From assembly GCA_946479615.1 (NCBI GenBank), contig CAMLGR010000142.1, positions 1 through 11,951 on the forward strand: DNA of 11,951 bases. The letters run 5' to 3'. The DNA comes from an uncultured Bacteroidota bacterium. GTDB lineage: Bacteria > Bacteroidota > Bacteroidia > Chitinophagales > Chitinophagaceae. The position numbers and the translations under genes are program-made. Shown piece by piece: positions 6,112 through 11,951 of the stretch. The notes under the pieces are model-generated. The model was not told where the DNA came from. It saw only the letters and a list, made by a program, of their open reading frames with translations, and ran no database searches. The first letter of the stretch is position 1, and the number at the start of each line of letters is the position of its first letter.

Positions 6112-9100
6112 TTAAACTGTAGGTTTTTCCTGGACCAGTGGTTTACCGGCAACAGGCGCGACAGCTTTTTTATCTTTTTTCTTTCCTGTCAGATCGACCA
6201 GGATCGGTGCGGCAACGAAGATAGAGGAGTAGATACCGGTGACAACACCAATCAGCATCGCAAAGGCAAATCCTCTTGTAACTTCACCACCTACCAGGAA
6301 CAGGATCAGGATGGTCAGGAACACGGTCAGTGATGTCATGATCGTACGGCTCAATGTTTCGTTGATCGCGCGGTTGATCGTAGCGGCCAGTGAATCGCCC
6401 GGATAAAGTCTTCTGTCTTCACGGATACGATCAAATACGATTACGGTATCATTCATCGAGAACCCGATTACCGTCAATAAGGCCGCAATAAAGTGCTGAT
6501 CGATTTCCAGCGGGAACGGAACAATATTCCTAGCAAAAGAGAATACAATCAATGTTACCAATACGTCGTGCAACAATGCTATGATCGTTCCTAATGAATA
6601 CCTCCAGTCACGGAAACGGATGAAAATATACAGGAAGATCACGCAGATCGCAAAGATGGTCGCTTTTACCGCACCATTCTTGAGGTCATCAGAAATCGTA
6701 GGCAATACTTTCTTGGAACTGATCTTTCCGACTTTATTTTCCGCGTTATTGAAGCTGTTAAAGGAAGTGGCAGGGAAATGATTTTTCAAGCCTGCATACA
6801 ATTGTGTTTCTACCAATGAATCCGCATCGGCGCGGGTCTCTGCGATCAGGTAAGAAGTAGTGATATCCAGCGTAGCGGCATCACCAACTGTTTTGATAAA
6901 CGGATTTTCCCCATTAAAGGATGCTTTGAGTTCATCTCTTATCTTTTCCACTTCAGCGCCACTCAGGGTTTGCGGGAAACGAACGGTGAAACTGCGTCCG
7001 CCTTCAAACTCAACACCATATTTAAATCCGTTGAAGAAAGAAGCGATGCCGAGTGCCAGTACTACAAATGAAATGATATAAGCCACTTTCCGGAACTCGA
7101 TGAATTTGTATTTCGCATGTTTAAATATCCTGCGCGATACACCCGTAAAGTATTCGAGGTGACGTTTTTTATTGGTAAAGAGATCACTGATCCAGCGGCT
7201 CACAAGGATACCGCAGAATAAGGAAAGAAGGATACCCAGGATCTGCGTGGTTGCAAATCCTTTTACAGGACCTAATCCGAAGTAGAAAAGGATGATCGCT
7301 GTCAAAAGGGTAGTGATGTGTCCATCCAGTACAGGCGGCAACGAACGGCGGTACCCTTCATTGATAGCCGGTATATATCCTTTCCCCCGTGTCAGTTCCT
7401 CTTTAATACGTTCATAAATGATTACGTTGGTATCTACAGCCATACCGATGGTCAGTACAAGACCTGCAATACCAGGCGCTGTTAATGTAGCACCCAGACC
7501 AGCCAGTACACCAATGGTGAAAAGCAGGTTGAGGATAAGTGCAATATTGGCGATCCATCCACTCGTATTATAGTAGATGAGCATCAGCAGGAAGATAACG
7601 ATGAACGAAAGACCAAAGGCCAGGAGACCACCTCTGATGGCTTCATTACCTAATGTTGGTCCCACCTGTTGTTCCTGCACGATTTTCGCAGGTGCAGGAT
7701 ATTTACCACCGTTCAGGATACGTGCCAGATCCTGTGCTTCCTGGACCGTAAAACTTCCACTGATACGGGAATCACCACCTTCGATCTTGCCTTCTACATA
7801 AGGTGCTGAATAAACAATATTATCAAGAGCGATAGCAATCGGTTTGTCTACATTGTCGCCGGTCATCTTGGCCCATTCTCTTTTACCAGCCGTTGTCATT
7901 TCCATGCTGATCTCGGATTGACCGCTTTGGTTATAATCGGCCCTGGCATTGCTTACAGCTTCACCTTCGATCTTGGCTTTATCACGACCAAATGTTTTGA
8001 TCGCATACAAAGCGATATAATCTGTGCTCTTGCCATTTCTTTTATCAGGAAATCCATACATCCATACCAATTGACCAGGGAAAGCAGCCCTGACAGCAGG
8101 ATTTTCAAGGAAACTGCGAACCAATCCTGTGTCCTTGGTGGGTACTACGGCGATATTAGCGGGCCAGCGTACACTATTATTCTTTCCACCTCTTTCCGGC
8201 TGTGTCAGGAATCCCATATAGCCCATCAGGTGTTTTTTCTCATCAGCCTGGGCTGTAGAAAGACTATCACTACCAGTTTTATTACCAGCAGAATCAGTTG
8301 TTGTATTGGCTAATTCTCCAAGACCGGTGCTATCTGTTTTACCAGTAGAATCGGCTTTTGCAATAGGAGCAAGTGAATCGGTCTTCCTGGCAGAATCTGT
8401 AACTTTACCACCCATCATTTTGAAGAAGATCTGGTCAGCATTGGCAATATTTTGTTGCAGTTCGCTGATGTTATATACTTCCCAGAACTGGAGGTTGGCT
8501 GATGATTGCAGGAATTTTCTTACTCTTTCCTTATCCTGGATACCGGGTAATTCTACAGAGATGATGCCACGGTCAGCATCAGGATTGATATTAGGTTGCG
8601 CAACACCAAACTGGTCGATACGGGTACGCATGACACGATATGTATTTTCAAACGCATCCTTGGCACGGGCTTCAAGTACGCTGCGAACCTTGCTGTCATT
8701 ATCTGTAATACTAATCCCGCTATTGGAAGCTGCGAATATAGAGGCCAGATTACCGGAAGGGTTCAGCTTTTTATATTCTTCTGCAAAAAGAGTGATGAAA
8801 TTAGCATCACTGTTTGCCTTGCGGATATTGGCATTGGAAAGTGCCTGTAAGAACACAGGGTCTTTGGAATTGTTGGACAATGTCTTTAACAGGCCTGTCA
8901 TTTCCACTTCCAGGGTTACGCTCATACCGCCTTGCAGATCGAGACCGAGGTTCAGTTCCTCTTCTTTGGCTTTCTGATAGCTGACCGCACCGGTAATACC
9001 ATACGTGATCGTAACATCCTTGGTGCTGTCTTTTAAGCGTCTGAGCCTTGCATTGTACAGGGTGTCCCATTCTTCTCCTTTCGCAGTGGGGTTCGTTACG

Positions 9101-9231
9101 GTTACATAGCTTTTAGCACTGGCTTCCAGTTTTTTCTCATGACTGCGGACAAACCAGGTAAAAGAAAGCTGGTAGATCGAATAAACAATCAGCAGGATCG
9201 TAAAAAAGCGAACCAAACCTTTCAGTTGCAT
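6112..9231 (-). CDS. secDF: Fused protein-export membrane protein SecDF
   Basis: The 1039 residues hold SecD and SecF in one chain. SecDF works with SecYEG/SecA in the inner membrane, using the proton gradient to pull secreted proteins outward. Visible in order: TM1 at about 7-27; SecD motif 'LNLGLDLQGG' at 93-102; a large periplasmic P1 region to about 520, with the P1 head near 435-520; SecD transmembrane core at about 533-685, with proton-relay D600 in 'GMAVDTNVIIYERIKEEL'; SecF part from about 700, with 'YGVEFEGGRSFTVRFP' at 738-753 and D928 in 'GFSMNDTVIVFDRIRED'. Residues 276-334 are a Ser/Thr/Asp/Lys-rich low-complexity insert inside P1. The C-terminal tail after 1015 is Lys/Pro-rich and cytoplasmic. 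The ATG at 9231 directly precedes TM1; the leader is A-rich with no Shine-Dalgarno. A hairpin terminator follows the stop. Confidence 0.98.
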   Translation of the reverse strand: MQLKGLVRFFTILLIVYSIYQLSFTWFVRSHEKKLEASAKSYVTVTNPTAKGEEWDTLYNARLRRLKDSTKDVTITYGITGAVSYQKAKEEELNLGLDLQGGMSVTLEVEMTGLLKTLSNNSKDPVFLQALSNANIRKANSDANFITLFAEEYKKLNPSGNLASIFAASNSGISITDNDSKVRSVLEARAKDAFENTYRVMRTRIDQFGVAQPNINPDADRGIISVELPGIQDKERVRKFLQSSANLQFWEVYNISELQQNIANADQIFFKMMGGKVTDSARKTDSLAPIAKADSTGKTDSTGLGELANTTTDSAGNKTGSDSLSTAQADEKKHLMGYMGFLTQPERGGKNNSVRWPANIAVVPTKDTGLVRSFLENPAVRAAFPGQLVWMYGFPDKRNGKSTDYIALYAIKTFGRDKAKIEGEAVSNARADYNQSGQSEISMEMTTAGKREWAKMTGDNVDKPIAIALDNIVYSAPYVEGKIEGGDSRISGSFTVQEAQDLARILNGGKYPAPAKIVQEQQVGPTLGNEAIRGGLLAFGLSFIVIFLLMLIYYNTSGWIANIALILNLLFTIGVLAGLGATLTAPGIAGLVLTIGMAVDTNVIIYERIKEELTRGKGYIPAINEGYRRSLPPVLDGHITTLLTAIILFYFGLGPVKGFATTQILGILLSLFCGILVSRWISDLFTNKKRHLEYFTGVSRRIFKHAKYKFIEFRKVAYIISFVVLALGIASFFNGFKYGVEFEGGRSFTVRFPQTLSGAEVEKIRDELKASFNGENPFIKTVGDAATLDITTSYLIAETRADADSLVETQLYAGLKNHFPATSFNSFNNAENKVGKISSKKVLPTISDDLKNGAVKATIFAICVIFLYIFIRFRDWRYSLGTIIALLHDVLVTLIVFSFARNIVPFPLEIDQHFIAALLTVIGFSMNDTVIVFDRIREDRRLYPGDSLAATINRAINETLSRTIMTSLTVFLTILILFLVGGEVTRGFAFAMLIGVVTGIYSSIFVAAPILVDLTGKKKDKKAVAPVAGKPLVQEKPTV

Positions 9232-9311
9232 ACGTTTTTCATTTACAATTTTTGAGGCCCTTGTGATTGCTATGGCAAGCTGGTAAAGGCCCCGGGTATT
9301 TTTAAGGACGG

Positions 9312-9319
9312 CAAAGATA
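9312..9319 (-). promoter_or_regulatory. -7 promoter element of secDF
   Basis: The complement reads TATCTTTG, a full match to TAnnTTTG. Transcription would start near 9306, giving a leader of about 75 bases. It implies secDF can be transcribed separately from the SecD-like gene upstream. A TTG (complement of 9344-9346) is 24 bases upstream, longer than the usual -33 spacing. Confidence 0.5.
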
Positions 9320-9360
9320 GTCCTTTATCCTATATAATTCCAGCAATTTTGGGCACTCCC

Positions 9361-9383
9361 CAAAAGCCTCCGGACAGGCATTT
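9361..9383 (-). terminator. Possible terminator after the SecD-like gene
   Basis: Directly after the TAA at 9384-9386, the minus strand can form a stem of AAAATGCCT with AGGCTTTT (8 pairs, one bulged T) around a 6-base loop. The 3' arm ends in TTTT but no long T-run follows. Together with the secDF promoter just downstream it suggests two transcription units, possibly with read-through. Confidence 0.4.
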
Positions 9384-10601
9384 TTACTTGTTTTTCAGCA
9401 TTTTAAAAATAAAAAGGGCCGTGCTGGTTGCGATAATAAAAACGATGCATGCATAAAGCAGATTCCTGTACAGATTTTCCACTCCTTGTTTGCTGATTTG
9501 CTTTTTTTCGATGGTAAAAATGACCGGGATAGGAGGGGCCGAAAGTTGTGCACAAATCGTTTTTACCTCTGCGATGCTGAATTTACCATTGATAATGCAG
9601 CTGCCGCTTTCAATAGCGCTCTCCACATACGGAGCCGAAATAACATGCCCGTTAAAAATAATAGCAAGAGGCTTGTTGATGTTTTGGGCAGTCATATTGT
9701 ACCATTTACGCGCACCCGCAGCCGTAAATTCAAGGGATACCTGCGGATCACCCTGGCTGTTGAAATCGACACTGGCATTTGCAATATCATTATTACCCAG
9801 GAAAGGGATATTATATCCGCGGGTGCGGACAAGATAAAGATCCAGTACGTCCCTTCTTTTTTGGGAATTGTCATATAACGACCCATAATTCAGGCGTACA
9901 TCGGCTGGTAGAATTTTTACAATCTCCGGATCATTAAAAACCTGGTTGATGACAGCTGTGTCTTGGCTTATTACATAACCAATTGTAGCAGGGTAACGGG
10001 ATCCTCCTGGTGATTGATATCTTTCAGTCGTAAATTGAATGAGGGAAGAAATACCACCCGTGGCCAGGTCCGTGTCCGGTACGACAGCCGATGTAAACTC
10101 TTTCAATACAGAATCGCCCCTAACAGCAGTATCCACCGGTTCAGGAGGCTTGGGTATGTTTGAGGGTTGCTTGGTAAAACGTTTCCTGTAAATACTATCC
10201 ACAAGAGCGAGAGAAGGAGCCAGCTCGTCGATAAGATATAATTCGCGAAATTCGACAATACTGTTCGCTGTCAGCAATTCATTCACGAAACTGGTATCGT
10301 CCGCTTCCATATTGCTGATCGTTATATCAATTCGTTGCTGATCATTTGTCTTTATGTTTACCGTATAGCCAGCTAAAACAAGTCGTTGTTGAAGGATATG
10401 TTTGGCCCGATCGATGATATTCGCCGGATGATCATTGTTCTCCATTGTCAGTGGATCAGTCTTAATGCTATACCAGGCGGTTACCAATTGATTCTGTAAT
10501 AAGCGGCTGGTTTTATTGCTGTCGCTAAATACGTAGAATGCGACCATTGCCAGCAAGGTAATACCGGTTCCGATCAGAAGGGCCCTTGTCCAGATACTCA
10601 T
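9384..10601 (-). CDS. SecD P1-like membrane protein lacking the RND transmembrane core
   Basis: The 405-residue protein has a TM helix at about 7-25 and another at 379-399, with a large extracytoplasmic region between. Residues about 60-125 and 185-365 align by eye, in order, with the P1 region of the neighbouring SecDF. Examples are 'TANSIVEFRELYLIDEL' against 'SSANLQFWEVYNISEL', and 'VSLEFTAAGARKWYNMTAQN' against 'ISMEMTTAGKREWAKMTGDN'; 'SAPYVE' is identical in both. A Pro/Thr-rich stretch at about 143-176 sits where SecDF has its low-complexity insert. The 'LGLDLQGG' motif, about 90 residues of early P1, SecD TM2-6 with the proton-relay Asp, and all of SecF are missing. It therefore cannot be a proton-driven SecD by itself; a P1 head that modulates SecDF or binds exported chains is inference. 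Its own stop is 152 bases upstream of secDF. The ATG at 10601 is preceded by a GAGAG-like sequence. Confidence 0.88.
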   Translation of the reverse strand: MSIWTRALLIGTGITLLAMVAFYVFSDSNKTSRLLQNQLVTAWYSIKTDPLTMENNDHPANIIDRAKHILQQRLVLAGYTVNIKTNDQQRIDITISNMEADDTSFVNELLTANSIVEFRELYLIDELAPSLALVDSIYRKRFTKQPSNIPKPPEPVDTAVRGDSVLKEFTSAVVPDTDLATGGISSLIQFTTERYQSPGGSRYPATIGYVISQDTAVINQVFNDPEIVKILPADVRLNYGSLYDNSQKRRDVLDLYLVRTRGYNIPFLGNNDIANASVDFNSQGDPQVSLEFTAAGARKWYNMTAQNINKPLAIIFNGHVISAPYVESAIESGSCIINGKFSIAEVKTICAQLSAPPIPVIFTIEKKQISKQGVENLYRNLLYACIVFIIATSTALFIFKMLKNK

Positions 10602-10722
10602 ACTCTCGTTTATGGTGATGATTCAGCAGTGTGAATATAATCACAGTAAACTTCTTTTCATACGAATAACTGATCGTGAATAAATCCATCCTGTATGTGA
10701 TTAAAAGTTTCAGTTAAAACGC

Positions 10723-10757
10723 TTCACTATTCGCCATTCACTATTGACTATTCACTA
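10723..10757. repeat. Five tandem heptamers next to the aminotransferase promoter
   Basis: Five in-phase 7-base units read TTCACTA, TTCGCCA, TTCACTA, TTGACTA, TTCACTA. The last unit overlaps the first two bases of the TACATTTG element at 10756-10763. The same units appear in inverted form at 5974-6043. The rest of the 252-base divergent region (10602-10722) shows nothing I can assign. Confidence 0.85.
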
Positions 10758-10763
10758 CATTTG
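10756..10763 (+). promoter_or_regulatory. -7 promoter element of the aminotransferase gene
   Basis: TACATTTG fits TAnnTTTG exactly. Transcription would start near 10768, leaving a leader of about 85 bases. The -33 region would fall inside the heptamer array, and no TTTG is seen there. Confidence 0.5.
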
Positions 10764-10779
10764 CACCGCTTATTCTTCG

Positions 10780-10800
10780 CCTGGCTTCGGCCAAGCCGGG
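10780..10800 (+). other. Hairpin in the aminotransferase 5' leader
   Basis: CCTGGCTT at 10780-10787 pairs with AAGCCGGG at 10793-10800 (8 pairs, one G-U) around a 5-base CGGCC loop. It lies in the predicted leader, 54 bases before the ATG. No T-run follows, so it is not an obvious attenuator; it could stabilise the mRNA or be a chance palindrome. Confidence 0.4.
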
Positions 10801-10853
10801 TTTGGAATACAATCCAATTCATTTACTCAAACAACAATTAAACAACCCCAACA

Positions 10854-11951
10854 ATGCAACTCTCTTCTCTTTTGCAGCGATTCAATGAACCTGAAACCCT
10901 TAAAATGGCCAAACTGGGTCGTGAACTCAGGGCAAAAGGCGTCGACGTGATCGACCTTAGCCTTGGTGAACCTGATTTCGATACACCTGAACATATCAAG
11001 GATGCTGCGATCAAAGCGATCAGGGACAACTGGAGCCATTACACACCCGTTTCCGGCTTTCTCGATCTGCGTGAAGCCATCTGTGAAAAATTCAAAAGAG
11101 ATAATAACCTCGATTATAAACCTGAGAATATCGTTGCTTCTACCGGCGCCAAACAAAGCCTGGCCAATGCCATACTTGCACTGGTAGATGATGGTGACGA
11201 AGTGATCATTCCTACTCCTTACTGGGTTACCTATAGCGAACTCGTAAAGATCGCAAGAGGTAAAGTAGTGGAAATAAAAAGTTCTCCTGAACAGGGCTTT
11301 AAAATAAGTCCGCAGCAACTGGAAAAGGCAATAACTCCTGCTACCAAAGTATTCCTGTTCTCTTCACCCTGCAACCCAAGCGGGGCGGTGTATAGCAAAG
11401 CAGAACTCGAAGGATTGGTAACTGTTTTCCGTAAGTATCCGGATATTACCATCCTTTCCGATGAGATATATGAGTACATCAATTTTGTAGGTAAACATGA
11501 AAGTATTGCACAGTTCGCCGATATCAAGGAACGTGTAGTGATCATCAATGGACTGAGCAAAGGATTTGCCATGACCGGCTGGCGCCTGGGTTATATTGCC
11601 GCTTCTGCCGGGATTGCAAAAGCCTGTGAGAAATTACAGGGACAGTTTACCAGCGGCACCAGTTCCATTACACAGAAAGCATCTGCTGTGGCACTCACAA
11701 CCGATCTGCGTCCTTCTATGGAAATGGTAGAAGAGTTTACACGCCGTCGTAAACGGGTGCTGGAACTTGTTAAAGACATTCCTGGTTTCAAATGCGTGGA
11801 ACCGGAAGGTGCTTTCTATATTTTTCCTGATATCAGTTATTATTATGGAAAAAGCGATGTTGAAACAACCATCAAAAACTCCGCTGACTTTTCGATGTAC
11901 CTGTTAAATACGGCTCACGTATCATCGGTAATGGGAGAGGCATTCGGAGAT
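10854..11951 (+). CDS. PLP-dependent class I aminotransferase (aspartate aminotransferase I-gamma type), C-terminus outside window
   Basis: The first 366 codons are open; about 30-40 residues are probably lost past the right edge. It is a fold-type I, pyridoxal-phosphate enzyme of the cytoplasm. Visible signatures are 'SLGEPDFDTP' near 40-49, the cofactor-contact N174 in 'SSPCNPSGAVYS', D203 in 'LSDEIYEYI' that pairs with the PLP nitrogen, and the Schiff-base lysine K236 in 'NGLSKGFAMTGWRLGY'. These fit the Thermus-type (I-gamma) aspartate aminotransferases, which move the amino group between aspartate or related amino acids and 2-oxoglutarate. Some members prefer other substrates, such as prephenate, and the specificity-related C-terminal Arg region is not visible. 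The ATG at 10854 starts the usual short N-terminal helix; the upstream bases are A/C-rich with no Shine-Dalgarno. The gene is divergent from the SecD-like gene. Confidence 0.95.
   Translation, partial: MQLSSLLQRFNEPETLKMAKLGRELRAKGVDVIDLSLGEPDFDTPEHIKDAAIKAIRDNWSHYTPVSGFLDLREAICEKFKRDNNLDYKPENIVASTGAKQSLANAILALVDDGDEVIIPTPYWVTYSELVKIARGKVVEIKSSPEQGFKISPQQLEKAITPATKVFLFSSPCNPSGAVYSKAELEGLVTVFRKYPDITILSDEIYEYINFVGKHESIAQFADIKERVVIINGLSKGFAMTGWRLGYIAASAGIAKACEKLQGQFTSGTSSITQKASAVALTTDLRPSMEMVEEFTRRRKRVLELVKDIPGFKCVEPEGAFYIFPDISYYYGKSDVETTIKNSADFSMYLLNTAHVSSVMGEAFGD

Noticed and set aside
8306..8977. 223-codon open frame on the plus strand within secDF
   Set aside because: It is fully antisense to the SecDF P1 region and its translation has no recognisable domain; it is a shadow of the real gene.
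9232..9383. SecD-like gene as a frameshifted 5' fragment of secDF
   Set aside because: secDF has its own complete N-terminus, TM1 and P1 region, and the upstream protein ends in its own C-terminal transmembrane helix, so these are two separate genes.
10827..11318. 163-codon open frame on the minus strand over the aminotransferase start
   Set aside because: It is antisense to clear aminotransferase coding sequence and has no recognisable domain.

Overview
The window looks like chromosomal DNA of a Bacteroidota bacterium, most likely a member of the Chitinophagaceae or a close relative; this is inferred from gene content and signals, not from a database search. Supporting signs are a fused SecDF of more than 1000 residues, several start regions without a Shine-Dalgarno sequence but with A-rich leaders, and Bacteroidota-type -7 promoter elements (TAnnTTTG) just ahead of several genes. 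No rRNA or tRNA gene, CRISPR array, integrase, transposase or phage gene is visible. Coding density is high and the longest stretch without a gene is about 250 bases.

Layout. Positions 1-903 (minus) hold the N-terminal part of an exported serine beta-lactamase-family hydrolase, cut by the window edge. Divergent from it is a secreted TlpA/ResA-like thioredoxin-fold protein (1070-1753, plus). This converges, with a 2-base gap, on a methylmalonyl-CoA mutase catalytic subunit that lacks a B12-binding domain (1756-3321, minus). A small membrane-anchored protein of unknown function lies directly upstream of the mutase (3374-3883, minus) and probably shares its transcript. A 200-base divergent region carrying a near-perfect long inverted repeat separates this pair from an A-type iron-sulfur carrier gene (4107-4454, plus). 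The carrier gene converges on an NhaP2-like potassium/proton antiporter with a C-terminal RCK domain (4478-5938, minus). Next comes an intergenic block with heptamer repeats in inverted arrangement and a hairpin terminator, then the fused secDF gene (6112-9231, minus). Upstream of secDF, on the same strand, is a second SecD-related gene (9384-10601, minus). It has the periplasmic P1 region between two membrane anchors but none of the RND-type transmembrane core. The window ends with a divergently transcribed class I aminotransferase of the aspartate aminotransferase I-gamma type (10854 to the edge, plus).

How the genes fit together. Most are housekeeping or envelope genes: protein export (SecDF and the SecD-like paralog), periplasmic redox or other envelope functions (TlpA-like protein, beta-lactamase-like hydrolase), ion homeostasis (antiporter), Fe-S cluster delivery, propionyl/methylmalonyl-CoA interconversion, and amino-acid transamination. 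They do not form one obvious pathway. The least ordinary elements are the stand-alone SecD P1-like protein beside complete secDF, the B12-domain-less mutase paired with an unknown membrane protein, and two families of short-unit intergenic repeats (7-base and 8-base units) that form hairpins or abut promoters.
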